Of a stretch of 64,000 bases of DNA, positions 16,368 through 25,234 are shown one piece after another. The first letter of the stretch is position 1; each line of letters begins with the position of its first letter. Position numbers and translations under genes: made by a program. Source of the stretch: Leuconostoc gasicomitatum LMG 18811 (GTDB lineage Bacteria > Bacillota > Bacilli > Lactobacillales > Lactobacillaceae); assembly GCF_000196855.1 (NCBI RefSeq), contig NC_014319.1:434001-498000 (forward strand), in the 5' to 3' direction. The notes below the pieces were generated by a model that saw only the letters and a program-made list of their open reading frames with translations, did no database searches and was not told the DNA's origin.

Positions 16368-19046
16368 ATGGCAAGCGATGAACAACGTGTAAGGATTATT
16401 AAAGCATTAAAGCTGATTGATCAGATAGGTGAGTCGTTATTACCTGACAAAATTGGTATTGATTCTAACAAAATCTCTCAGTTGGATTTCGATTCAATTA
16501 AAACCGTAAATTCATCATTTTTTGAGACACTGTTTCCTAATAAGATTGATAAGATATTAACAAGTAATCAAACTAAGCATCGGCATGAAAAAACTGAAGA
16601 TTTAATTTTTCCAGTTTTCTTTGGGATATATAAAGGGCAAGAACTTCGAGATCTTATCAAATCAGATGATTCAGCTGATGTCGTTGAGCCAGACCTAAGT
16701 AAAAATTTTTCGGCAATGTTGGCTTTTAATGAAAAATTTGAAGTTGTTCAAGGTACTACGTTTGTGCCAGCTAATACTGTGTTATTGAATAATATTAATG
16801 ATGTATCCGAAAAAATTAAAGATTTTGAACAAAAACTTGAAACGGTATATCAAGATTTCATTGATGATAATTTGAGTTTCACTGAAAAATTGAAGGAAAT
16901 AAATAAGTTCATCCGTAGCCATTTTGCAGCGGCATCTGAAGAAATTGATTACGCAATGCCTATTCATAAAGATAACTTGACGAATTTACATTCATTTTTT
17001 GCCAACGATATTCAGTTGATTTTAGCGGCTGGTAGTGAACGTTATGGTAATGTTAAGCGATATATTGATGGTTTTGACGCACAGAAACGAATCAATTTAG
17101 AAGGTGAAGACAAATCAATTTTTAATGATATCTTGAATCCTGTTAACTTTCCGGATGGCCGTTGGCCTTCTAAGCCAGCATATACTTTATCATTTATGCA
17201 ACAAGTTGCGGTGAATTTGGCAATCAATGATAAAAATAATATTAGATCGGTGAATGGACCACCAGGAACTGGTAAGACAACACTACTAAAAGATGTTTTT
17301 GCAGATATGATGGTTAAGCAATCTGAGCAGTTGGCGCATTTCACTGACCCTAAAGAAGCAATAATTAAAGGGGAACACTTTGCATGGGATGAGGAGAATC
17401 CGCAATTTCATATTGATTATCATTTAGCGCCTGAATTGATGGGTTATGGTGTGGTCGTAGCTAGTTCAAATAATTCAGCAGTAGAGAATATTTCAAAAGA
17501 ATTACCTGAAGAACCAGATTTATCTACTGATGAATATATGATTGATTATTTCAAAGAAGCTTATTCAAATCAATATGATAAACCAGTGCCTGAAAAAACA
17601 TGGGGTTTTTTCTCAGCTGCTGGTGGCAATTCAACCAATCGCGATAACTTAATGACTGGATTAGAAGGAATTATTGATTCTGCGACTGAAGCAGAAGATG
17701 GTGGTGATTGGCAGACCACGCGAATGGAATTTTTAGCAACGTTGAATGAAGTACGGGATATTAAACAGCGTACAGCACAATATTTTTTGGACATTCAAGC
17801 ATACGAAAATTCTAAAGAAACGACTACAACTAACAGTGTAAAAAGTGAATTAGATAGTTTAGAAAACAAGTTATCTATTGCTCAGGAAGATGTCATTGCG
17901 AGCGAGAGCGAGTCGACAGAAAATGGCAATAAAATTAGTACGTTAAATAGTCAGATTCAGAATGAAAAAGCTGGGAAACCATCTGGATTTCTAATATTTA
18001 AGAAGCAGCGAATAGAAGCAAAAAAAATAGAATTATATATTCGTACACTAAACAGAGATATTCGTGATTTACTCGTTAAACAAGACGTTGCCAATCAGAA
18101 AAAAATTCATGGAAATATTCTTGTTAAACAAATTGAACAACAAATGCAATTGTTGAAAGAAAAAAATCAACATAATAGAGCGAAAGAATTAAAATTAAAA
18201 ACAGCATATAATACAGCAATGTCCTATTTTAAAAGTTTAAAAAATGTTAAAGCTTTGAATCGTGAATTTTGGGATAAAGAAACTAATGAACAAATTCAAC
18301 TTTCAATTTTGTGGTTTGATGATGAATTTCGCGCTTTACAAACTCGAGCATTCGTAGAAGCAATGAAGGTTCGTAAACTGACAATTATCCAAATTGTTCA
18401 AGATAAAAAAAATAATCCTTTCACACACGTATTGAATCAGACGTGGCCTAAAAAACATTTAATCAAGGCTAAACATCCAGAAGTAATCAATCACTCTTGG
18501 GCATTAATACAATTTTTAGTACCAGTAATCAGTTCAACTTTTGCCTCGTTTGGTTCTTTTTTCGGAGATATGGCTGAAGAAAGTATTGATAATCTGTTCA
18601 TTGATGAAGCAGGACAAGCTTTACCTGTTCAAGCACTTGGTGCCTTTTGGCGTGCAAAACGGGTGATGGTTGTCGGAGATCCTTCACAGATCGCGCCTGT
18701 GCAGGTAACTGAAGAATCGATGTTAGACCAAATTAAAAATTATTATGGTATTAAAACGGCTATTTTTACGAAGCCAGAATCGTCAGTGCAAACCATTGTT
18801 GACCGAGCAAGCCAGTTTGGTGCGAATTTAGAAAATGGTTGGGTTGGTGTACCGTTATGGGTGCATCGACGTTGTTTGGATCCAATGTTTTCAATTGCGA
18901 ACTGTATTGCATATAATAATAAGATGGTTCAAGGTAGCAGTCGTGATATAGGTGCGGCGTACTGGTTTGATGCGAATGGCGTTGCAACTGATCAACAATT
19001 TGTGCCAAATCACAGAGATTGGCTAGAAGCAGCCATTCAACAGTGA
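16368..19046 (+). CDS. Superfamily I (DNA2/NAM7-like) helicase, N-terminal part ending at in-frame TGA
   Basis: 892 residues with ribosome site AAGGGGA. Walker A GPPGTGKTTLL (~residues 296-306), a long insert with coiled coil (~470-620), motif II FIDEAGQALP (~745) and motif III VGDPSQIAPV (~766-775) show an UPF1/DNA2-type helicase domain 1A. The protein stops at TGA 19044-19046; the same frame continues at once with CTG ATG and encodes motifs V and VI. Without domain 2A this half cannot be an active helicase. Either a nonsense mutation or read-through. N-terminal 290 residues not recognised. Large helicases of this type are common in defence islands. Confidence 0.85.
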   Translation: MASDEQRVRIIKALKLIDQIGESLLPDKIGIDSNKISQLDFDSIKTVNSSFFETLFPNKIDKILTSNQTKHRHEKTEDLIFPVFFGIYKGQELRDLIKSDDSADVVEPDLSKNFSAMLAFNEKFEVVQGTTFVPANTVLLNNINDVSEKIKDFEQKLETVYQDFIDDNLSFTEKLKEINKFIRSHFAAASEEIDYAMPIHKDNLTNLHSFFANDIQLILAAGSERYGNVKRYIDGFDAQKRINLEGEDKSIFNDILNPVNFPDGRWPSKPAYTLSFMQQVAVNLAINDKNNIRSVNGPPGTGKTTLLKDVFADMMVKQSEQLAHFTDPKEAIIKGEHFAWDEENPQFHIDYHLAPELMGYGVVVASSNNSAVENISKELPEEPDLSTDEYMIDYFKEAYSNQYDKPVPEKTWGFFSAAGGNSTNRDNLMTGLEGIIDSATEAEDGGDWQTTRMEFLATLNEVRDIKQRTAQYFLDIQAYENSKETTTTNSVKSELDSLENKLSIAQEDVIASESESTENGNKISTLNSQIQNEKAGKPSGFLIFKKQRIEAKKIELYIRTLNRDIRDLLVKQDVANQKKIHGNILVKQIEQQMQLLKEKNQHNRAKELKLKTAYNTAMSYFKSLKNVKALNREFWDKETNEQIQLSILWFDDEFRALQTRAFVEAMKVRKLTIIQIVQDKKNNPFTHVLNQTWPKKHLIKAKHPEVINHSWALIQFLVPVISSTFASFGSFFGDMAEESIDNLFIDEAGQALPVQALGAFWRAKRVMVVGDPSQIAPVQVTEESMLDQIKNYYGIKTAIFTKPESSVQTIVDRASQFGANLENGWVGVPLWVHRRCLDPMFSIANCIAYNNKMVQGSSRDIGAAYWFDANGVATDQQFVPNHRDWLEAAIQQ

Positions 19047-19049
19047 CTG

Positions 19050-19802
19050 ATGATTTCGAAAGAAAATAATCTTGAAAATAGTCAAGCAATTAACGAAGCT
19101 AATTTAATAACACTTTCTGATATTTATGTTATTTCGCCATTTAGAATTGTGGCAAAAGAAATGAAACGGATAAAACAGCCAACTGGTATAGAGGAAGAAG
19201 AGTTTAAACGGTGGAAAGAAAATAATGTTGGTACGGTGCATAAATTTCAAGGTAAAGAAGCTAAAGCTGTATTTTTCATACTTGGTGCTGATGAAAACAG
19301 TGCGGGATCGGTAACATGGGCTACACGAGAACCAAACTTGCTAAATGTAGCTGTCACAAGAGCCAAAAAAGAATTTTATCTCATTGGAGATAAAAAAGCT
19401 TTTGCTAAATTCAAAAATTTGGATGTTGTAGCTGAGTGTATGTCATTTAATGCAAGCCCGGAATGGCAGATTGTACAATCTGGGATGGTACATACTGAAT
19501 TGGTAAAACCAGAACCAACAGTAATAGATGTATCAGCAAGACGTGAACATAATAATAGTATGAATTTAGAAAGCAATGTGAAACAAATAGTGATTGGTAG
19601 TGTGAATTATTGGGTTAAAAGTAATTACCATAGAATATATGTGAAAATTTTAAGTGTACCGCATACTAATAAGTTTTTTTATGATTTAGATGAATTGGCT
19701 TGGTCTATTGATCCTGATTCTGAATTTACAGATTATCAAATTGAGACAGCAGTTTTGGCATTTAAGCATGTCAACAAGATGGGGGATTTAGATGAACGAT
19801 AA
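19050..19802 (+). CDS. Helicase C-terminal part (motifs V-VI), same frame after the TGA
   Basis: 250 residues in exactly the frame of the preceding gene, separated only by TGA and one CTG codon. It carries motif V (VGTVHKFQGKEAKAV) and motif VI (LNVAVTRAKKEFYLIGD) of the same superfamily I helicase, followed by a ~90-residue tail. ATG 19050 has no ribosome site, so independent translation is doubtful; restoration by a single base would give a protein of ~1,144 residues. Confidence 0.8.
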   Translation: MISKENNLENSQAINEANLITLSDIYVISPFRIVAKEMKRIKQPTGIEEEEFKRWKENNVGTVHKFQGKEAKAVFFILGADENSAGSVTWATREPNLLNVAVTRAKKEFYLIGDKKAFAKFKNLDVVAECMSFNASPEWQIVQSGMVHTELVKPEPTVIDVSARREHNNSMNLESNVKQIVIGSVNYWVKSNYHRIYVKILSVPHTNKFFYDLDELAWSIDPDSEFTDYQIETAVLAFKHVNKMGDLDER

Positions 19803-20009
19803 GTAACGACAGTTAATTTAATATATTGTTTTGATTTTAAAATAACTTACTATTTATAGCCCGTCAGAGAGTCAATCTCTTTATTTCGTCGTGAAAGGGC
19901 AGCGCCTTAAACATTTATTAACATTTTTCATTAACAAATTATTAGTAATTGGATTTAAACTCTTGTTATTTTGGAATATCAATGCTAAACTATTCTATGT
20001 GAAATTTAG
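19803..20009 (+). other. Intergenic region before guanine riboswitch
   Basis: No gene. A possible nested hairpin (AGAGA/TCTCT inside GCCC/GGGC) lies at 19859-19905; function unknown. Confidence 0.3.
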
Positions 20010-20072
20010 CTGATATAGTATCGAATAATGGTCGATTGTTTCTAGCCAGCACCCATGTTGGAACTATCATAA
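20010..20072 (+). promoter_or_regulatory. Purine (guanine-type) riboswitch aptamer
   Basis: Fits the purine aptamer: P1 ATAGT/ACTAT, P2 ATCGA/TCGAT with loop ATAATGG, J2/3 GTTTCTA, P3 CCAGC/GTTGG with loop ACCCAT, J3/1 AACTAT. The J3/1 nucleotide that sets specificity is C, as in guanine/hypoxanthine riboswitches (adenine types have U). It lies in front of a purine permease gene and a terminator. P1 is short. Confidence 0.75.
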
Positions 20073-20083
20073 ATAAATTACTG

Positions 20084-20118
20084 AATTGATCGCCATATGT
20101 GCGTCAATTTTTTATTTT
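20084..20118 (+). terminator. Riboswitch expression-platform terminator
   Basis: AATTGA-T-CGC, loop CATATGT, GCG-TCAATT, then TTTTATTTT, 58 bases before the permease start. Confidence 0.75.
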
Positions 20119-20176
20119 CCATTAATATATTCATACAAATTGGCTGTTAATTGACATCATTGTATAGGAGAAAATA

Positions 20177-21628
20177 ATGGAGAAATTATTTCAATTAAAA
20201 GAGAATAAAACGACTGTTCGTCGTGAAATTGTTGCCGGAATTACGACATTTGTGTCAATGGCCTATATTTTCTTTTTAAACCCTCAAATTTTAGGACAGA
20301 CCGGCATACCAACTCAAGCTGTATTTTTAGCAGCTATTTTAGTGGCGGTCTTTGGTACATTATTCATGGGTCTGTTTGCTAACGTGCCATTTGCGTTGGC
20401 ACCAGGTATTGGTATGCAAGCCTACTTTACGTATACCATTGTATTCGGGTTTGGCTTTACTTGGCAACAGGCATTGGCTATTGTATTTTTAGTTGGCCTA
20501 GTCGATATTGTGATTACGTTGACACACGGCCGACGGGCCATCGTTCAAGGAATTCCATCTGAATTAAAAGCAGCTATTGGCGGTGGGATTGGACTTTTTG
20601 TAACCTATATTGGTTTGAAAAATGCTGGCTTTATTAACTTTATTGTTGATCCGGGAAATATCATCACATTAAATGGCAAACCTTTTACTGGCGAAGTACA
20701 TGGTGCGTTGAATAGTATTTTGGCTAACGGTAGTGTGACGCCAGAATTAACTAAGTTCAATAGTTCAAGTACGATACTAGCATTAATTGGTTTTATTATT
20801 TTAATTGTATTAGTCATGCGACGCGTTCCGGGTGCTTTTCTGATATCGTTGATAGTAACCACACTAATTGGGATTCCAATGGGCGTTACGAATACGCACA
20901 TTGGTGCTGGTACGTCAGTTGGTCATGCATTTGGTGAATTAGGGCATGTTTTTGGTCAATCATTAGGGGCACAAGGATTAGGTAGCTTATTTAATAATTG
21001 GCATAATACGTCATTGGCGTTGGTTACGATTTTCGCTATGGGACTTAGCGGGTTGTTTGATGCCATTGGCACATTAATTGGTATTGGGAATCAGACAGGT
21101 ATTTTTTCAAAACAAGATCAAAAAGCTTTTGATTCTAGTAATGGTTTCAATTCCAAAATGGATCGTGCGTTAATTGTTGATACGTTTACAACAGCTTTAG
21201 CTGGTATTGTCGGGACATCAAATACAACAACGTTTATTGAATCAGCATCTGGTGTGGCTGCGGGAGCAAGAACTGGATTGGCAAATATTGTCACAGCCAT
21301 AGGCTTTGCTTTGATGATATTATTTGCACCTTTCGTGGGTGTTGTGCCGACAGCAGCTACGTCACCATTGCTTATTTTAGTTGGTATTATGATGATGGGC
21401 GAATTTAAGAAAATTTCATGGAAATCATTGGAGGTTGCTATACCAGCATTCTTTACTTCTGTGTTTATGGCTTTTAGTTACTCAATTTCTTATGGAATTG
21501 CGGCTGGCTTCATCTTCTTTATCATTGTGAAGCTTGCCTTAGGTAAATTTAAAGAAGTCTCACCTGTACTATTAATCGTATCTGTTTTCTTTTTGATTAA
21601 TTTCGTTGTTCTTGCATTTATACATTAA
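20177..21628 (+). CDS. NCS2/AzgA-type purine permease (PbuG/PbuO-like)
   Basis: A 483-residue membrane protein with 12-14 hydrophobic segments. N-terminal TTFVSMAYIFFLNPQIL, PFALAPGIGMQAYFTY, GGGIGLF and GTSNTTTFIESASGVAAGARTG are conserved features of the guanine/hypoxanthine/adenine permeases of the AzgA branch. The guanine-type riboswitch upstream supports uptake of guanine/hypoxanthine. Ribosome site TAGGAGA. Single-gene unit ended by a terminator. Confidence 0.93.
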   Translation: MEKLFQLKENKTTVRREIVAGITTFVSMAYIFFLNPQILGQTGIPTQAVFLAAILVAVFGTLFMGLFANVPFALAPGIGMQAYFTYTIVFGFGFTWQQALAIVFLVGLVDIVITLTHGRRAIVQGIPSELKAAIGGGIGLFVTYIGLKNAGFINFIVDPGNIITLNGKPFTGEVHGALNSILANGSVTPELTKFNSSSTILALIGFIILIVLVMRRVPGAFLISLIVTTLIGIPMGVTNTHIGAGTSVGHAFGELGHVFGQSLGAQGLGSLFNNWHNTSLALVTIFAMGLSGLFDAIGTLIGIGNQTGIFSKQDQKAFDSSNGFNSKMDRALIVDTFTTALAGIVGTSNTTTFIESASGVAAGARTGLANIVTAIGFALMILFAPFVGVVPTAATSPLLILVGIMMMGEFKKISWKSLEVAIPAFFTSVFMAFSYSISYGIAAGFIFFIIVKLALGKFKEVSPVLLIVSVFFLINFVVLAFIH

Positions 21629-21652
21629 ACAGAAATTTTATAGCTTGTATGT

Positions 21653-21680
21653 AACCGCTTATCACAAAAGCGGTTTTTTT
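21653..21680 (+). terminator. Terminator after purine permease
   Basis: AACCGCTT/AAGCGGTT stem followed by seven T. Confidence 0.85.
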
Positions 21681-21727
21681 GATGTCTTCAATTGCTATAA
21701 TAAAGCCAGTAAGAGAAGGGAGATACT

Positions 21728-22527
21728 ATGTTAGAAATTAAGAATTTGAGCGTAACTTATGGTAGTAAAGTTGCCTTGACAGTACCGAATTTAACCATCA
21801 ATAAAGGTGAGATTATTGGCGTGATGGGGAATCAGGATCTGGGAAATCAACGTTAGTGAATAGTTGTTTGGGATTAGTGCGATTTAAGGGGCAAGTAACA
21901 CTTGAGACTGATAATCTAGGAGTATTAATGCAGGAGCAGCACTACGTTGATACCATGACGAATCAAAAAATAATAGAAGGATTACTAAATACACGTATTA
22001 AGCGAGATGAAAAGTTGGCTGAACTAATTAATTTTTTTGATTTTGGATCACAATTGTCTTTGCATTTTAAGAATTTATCTGGTGGACAAAAACAACGTAT
22101 GAGTTTAATCATGGTCCTTTATCAAGAACCAGAATTACTATTTTTAGATGAAATGACGACTGGACTTGATTTTGAAAGCCGACAGGCACTCATTAATCAT
22201 TTAAAAGTATATTTCAAACAACATCAAACAACTGTTATTATGGTGACGCACTATGCACAAGAGATTGAACAGTTAGCTGATAAATTATTAATTATTCATG
22301 ATGGACAAGTGAAGGCATTTGATAAACCAAAGAATCTGTTCAATCAATATATCGGCTATTCAGCTTTTATTGTCGGCAATAATGCAGAAAAAAGTATTAG
22401 CATACACCGGCCGGAGGAAGAGTATTCAGTCGCGCGACAACTTATTGATAGTGGTGATGATTTTAGACGAACACAAGGCGATATTGAATTAGTTTATACG
22501 GCAATAACGAAGGGACAACGCGCATGA
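21728..22527 (+). pseudogene. ABC transporter ATPase, frameshifted inside Walker A
   Basis: ATG 21728 (ribosome site GAAGGGAGA) opens an ABC ATPase (MLEIKNLSVTYGSK ... GEIIGVMG), but one G is missing near 21826-21829, and the frame ends at TAG 21854. In the next frame Walker A continues as ESGSGKSTLVNSCLG and runs through signature LSGGQKQR, Walker B LLFLDEMTTGLDFES and VTHYAQEI to 22527. The stop overlaps the permease start (ATGA). As written, only a fragment from GTG 21856, without Walker A, could be made. A sequencing error in a homopolymer is possible. Confidence 0.85.
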
Positions 22528-23252
22528 TTAAAAAAAGAAAATTAATTTTTGAATGTCAAAATTTATTAGGCAATATGATAACATTATTTTTTGGATTTAT
22601 GTTTGCGCCAATGATGGCATTCGTGTTTGGTAGTAGTTATTCTAATGTACCGCAGGCACTGAATCAAGTTTACTTGACTTTCTTTTGTACGATACCACTT
22701 TCAATGGTACTTGTTGGGTTTAGTTCATTATTTTCGCAAGAAGTTGAACAAGGATTCACTTTACGCGCTGAACTCTTTGGTTACTCACGTATATCACAAG
22801 CTATACACAAATTTATAGCATTAACAGGATTTGTTTTATTGTCCAGCATCATATACTCTTGGATTTTTCTATCACATTTTAACTTGTCGATACCAAGTCA
22901 ATCAATAATGATTCAAATGGGTATTTTTCAAGTTTTAAATGCGGCTATATATTTTATGGTTGTATTTTTACTCACAACATTTTTGAAGAAATTTTCGCGT
23001 GTTTATGGTATTTCTATGATTAGCTATTTTGTTATTATGATTGTTTCGGGAATTATGGGTAATATGAACGTTGGTAAGTTAGGGCATTATTTGCCAATTA
23101 AATTATTTATAACTGATTATACAAATCGTCTCAATGACACGGATTATATATCTGGTAAAATAGGGTTATATCTATTTATTTTATTGGGTATTCTTAGCGT
23201 AATTATGAAAGTGGTTGTGGGCAATAATAATGGAAATAAACATCAATATTGA
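22524..23252 (+). CDS. ABC-2 type transporter permease
   Basis: 242 residues with six hydrophobic helices, organised as typical ABC-2 permeases (TM1 ~15-40, TM2 ~50-75, four more to the end). It overlaps the broken ATPase gene by 4 bases and the LytTR gene by 23 bases, so it belongs to one operon. Substrate unknown; exporters of this set are often linked to bacteriocin or peptide stress. Confidence 0.85.
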   Translation: MIKKRKLIFECQNLLGNMITLFFGFMFAPMMAFVFGSSYSNVPQALNQVYLTFFCTIPLSMVLVGFSSLFSQEVEQGFTLRAELFGYSRISQAIHKFIALTGFVLLSSIIYSWIFLSHFNLSIPSQSIMIQMGIFQVLNAAIYFMVVFLLTTFLKKFSRVYGISMISYFVIMIVSGIMGNMNVGKLGHYLPIKLFITDYTNRLNDTDYISGKIGLYLFILLGILSVIMKVVVGNNNGNKHQY

Positions 23253-23697
23253 TGACAAACTAGAAGATGTTCAAGTGCTTATTTCAGGTAGTGATATTGA
23301 ACAATTAGCGGATATAGCACGGTACCTTAAATCCAAAAATACATCATCACGTCAACTTGCTATTAAAACGGCTGACAATATTCGAGTTGTGGATAAGGCA
23401 GACATTATTGTCGTTGAAAGTTTTGGCAATGATCTAACATTTACGTTAAAAAATAACCAGAAATTAACGACTAGAAAGACACTAGAAAAATTTTTAGAAG
23501 AAAATTCAAAATATGATTTTGTGCAAATTTCTAAATCTGAAGTCATGAATTTGTCGTATTTGTCAAAGATGGAATCTGCATTTTCCGGTAACTATTATGC
23601 TTTTTTGACAAATCAGACACGCGTTACTGTGTCTAGACGGTTTATTAAGGGTATTCTAAGTAGATTGGAAGGGAGCGCAGAAGATGAAATACTTTAA
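23230..23697 (+). CDS. LytTR-domain DNA-binding regulator
   Basis: 155 residues from ATG 23230 (an upstream TTG at 23215 is less likely). Residues ~55-150 form a LytTR domain: IRVVDKADIIVVESFGNDLTF, TRKTLEKFLEE, FVQISKSEVMNL and VTVSRRF are conserved. The first ~50 residues resemble the small N-terminal part of LytTR regulators that lack a receiver domain. It is coupled to a DUF3021 gene, the arrangement of LytTR regulatory systems where the membrane partner holds the regulator inactive (known for streptococci). Confidence 0.9.
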   Translation: MEININIDDKLEDVQVLISGSDIEQLADIARYLKSKNTSSRQLAIKTADNIRVVDKADIIVVESFGNDLTFTLKNNQKLTTRKTLEKFLEENSKYDFVQISKSEVMNLSYLSKMESAFSGNYYAFLTNQTRVTVSRRFIKGILSRLEGSAEDEIL

Positions 23698-24079
23698 AAA
23701 ATCAATAACCTATCTATTAGTTGGCATTGGCGTTGGATCATTTATCTCATTATTATCGTTTACTTTAAATCAAGGCACACCAACAATGAAGCAATTTTAC
23801 TTGTTAATGACCATGAGTGCAATTATGGGCTTACTATCTCTCATATTTGAGTATGACAAAATAACGTTTATGGCACAGCTTATTAGTCATTTCATTTTGG
23901 AAATGTTAACATATGGCCTTTTCATCTGGTTAACTTTTGGAAGCCATGTGATTACGATTACTAATATACCAACATTCTTGATTACCTATATCATTATTTT
24001 TATCTATTTCAGAAAACAAGGACACGATAATGCGCGTCGTATTAATCAAGCATTAACGCAAAGGGATCATAAAAAATAA
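23684..24079 (+). CDS. DUF3021 membrane protein, partner of LytTR regulator
   Basis: 131 residues with four transmembrane helices (about 9-30, 38-60, 68-90, 97-116). Ribosome site GGGAG inside the end of the LytTR gene and 14-base overlap show coupling. DUF3021 proteins are the usual membrane inhibitors paired with LytTR regulators. Last gene of the operon; no clear terminator follows. Confidence 0.88.
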   Translation: MKYFKKSITYLLVGIGVGSFISLLSFTLNQGTPTMKQFYLLMTMSAIMGLLSLIFEYDKITFMAQLISHFILEMLTYGLFIWLTFGSHVITITNIPTFLITYIIIFIYFRKQGHDNARRINQALTQRDHKK

Positions 24080-24180
24080 CTTTAAATATATCGTATAAAA
24101 TGATCATTTAAGCAGTATTCTCACAAAAGATTTGTTATACTTAATACGCATTTATCAAAATCAATAAATTGTTTATTGGA

Positions 24181-24218
24181 CTGGTTCGTAAACTGCCCAG
24201 GATAAAAAACCAAGTAAC
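24181..24218 (+). promoter_or_regulatory. preQ1-I-like riboswitch candidate
   Basis: CTGG, 12-base loop TTCGTAAACTGC, CCAG, then an A-rich tail GATAAAAAACCAAG ending ~15 bases before the ribosome site. The same order and spacing occur in preQ1-I riboswitches (Bacillus queC leader and Thermoanaerobacter), including a C as last loop base where preQ1 pairs. P1 is only 4 bp and the P2 pseudoknot pairing is unclear; an alternative ACTGGTT/AACC-A-AGT stem also exists. ATTAT-less promoter not defined. Confidence 0.45.
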
Positions 24219-24238
24219 CTTGAAAGGTAGGAGAGATA

Positions 24239-25234
24239 ATGCGAAAACAAAAAGTGATCATTGATGCTGATCCAGGCATTGACGATAGTTTGGCGATGCT
24301 TGTGGCTTTACGGTCACAACCATTGGATGTCATTGGTATTAGCATTGTTGAAGGCAATGTGCCTACAGCAATTGGTGTTCAGAATGCATTGAAAGTATTA
24401 CGTGAAGCCAATCGACTTGATATTCCAGTTTTTTCCGGTGCAGAATCACCATTAAAGCATGATTATGTTAGTGCACAGGATACGCATGGCGACGATGGTC
24501 TTGGTGAAAGTAACATGACATTAGTGACTGACGTGAAGCCGAGCCAACGCGATGCCCAGGCAGGGTACGCCAAGTTGTTATCTGAAAATGAGGATGTCTG
24601 GTTCTTAGCCTTAGGGCCGCTGACTAACGTGGCTCTAGCACTTAAGCAACAACCAGATATTTGGCAACAGGTGTCACGCTTAATTGTGATGGGTGGTGCT
24701 GACCAGACTAATGGCAATACATCCCCTGTAGCGGAATATAATTTCTGGGTCGATCCTGACGCAGCTGATTATGTTTTCCAAAATAGTCCATTGAATATTG
24801 AGCTTGTGCCACTAGATGTAACGCGCAAACTAGAATTTACGCCAAATATGCTCCAGATGATGCAATATTTGGATGCAGAAAAATCCGCATTTGTTGCTCA
24901 AATTATCCAATTTTATTTTGATTTTCATTGGCAACAAGAGCATGTTTTAGGGGCTGTTATCAATGATCCATTAGTAATTATTTATGCATTACACCCTGAA
25001 CTTGTACAGAGCATCGACAAATATGTAACAGTTGTAACTGAAGGGGTTGCCCTTGGACAAAGCATTGTCGACCGTGAAAATTTTTGGCAAAAAAAACCGA
25101 ACGCAACGATTTTGCAAGCTGTGGATGCTAAAGCTGTCATGTCACACATTATTAGTGGCCTACTGATTAGGGATGCCGCTGACATTGAAAAAGAGTTAGA
25201 TAATATTGCGACCAACTTGGAGCGATTATCATGA
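24239..25234 (+). CDS. IunH-family nucleoside hydrolase (possible queuosine hydrolase)
   Basis: 331 residues. The N-terminal IIDADPGIDDSLAMLVAL contains the DxDPGxDD calcium-binding motif; LGPLTNVALAL and GGADQTNGN ... AEYNFWVDPDAA are the other hallmarks of inosine/uridine-type hydrolases that split N-glycosidic bonds. Start ATG with AGGAGA. The next gene, an ECF S component, overlaps by 4 bases. In Clostridioides a member of this family (QueK) with an ECF transporter salvages queuosine; the preQ1-like leader here makes that role attractive, but ordinary purine/pyrimidine ribonucleoside hydrolysis is equally compatible with the protein itself. Confidence 0.9.
   Translation: MRKQKVIIDADPGIDDSLAMLVALRSQPLDVIGISIVEGNVPTAIGVQNALKVLREANRLDIPVFSGAESPLKHDYVSAQDTHGDDGLGESNMTLVTDVKPSQRDAQAGYAKLLSENEDVWFLALGPLTNVALALKQQPDIWQQVSRLIVMGGADQTNGNTSPVAEYNFWVDPDAADYVFQNSPLNIELVPLDVTRKLEFTPNMLQMMQYLDAEKSAFVAQIIQFYFDFHWQQEHVLGAVINDPLVIIYALHPELVQSIDKYVTVVTEGVALGQSIVDRENFWQKKPNATILQAVDAKAVMSHIISGLLIRDAADIEKELDNIATNLERLS

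Noticed and set aside
18766-19089. 107-codon minus-strand frame across the helicase TGA
   Set aside because: Shadow frame in antisense; composition without family features. It does not explain the TGA.
19859-19905. Nested hairpin GCCC/AGAGA...TCTCT/GGGC as a small RNA
   Set aside because: No promoter or terminator can be assigned; could be chance pairing, so not called as an RNA gene.
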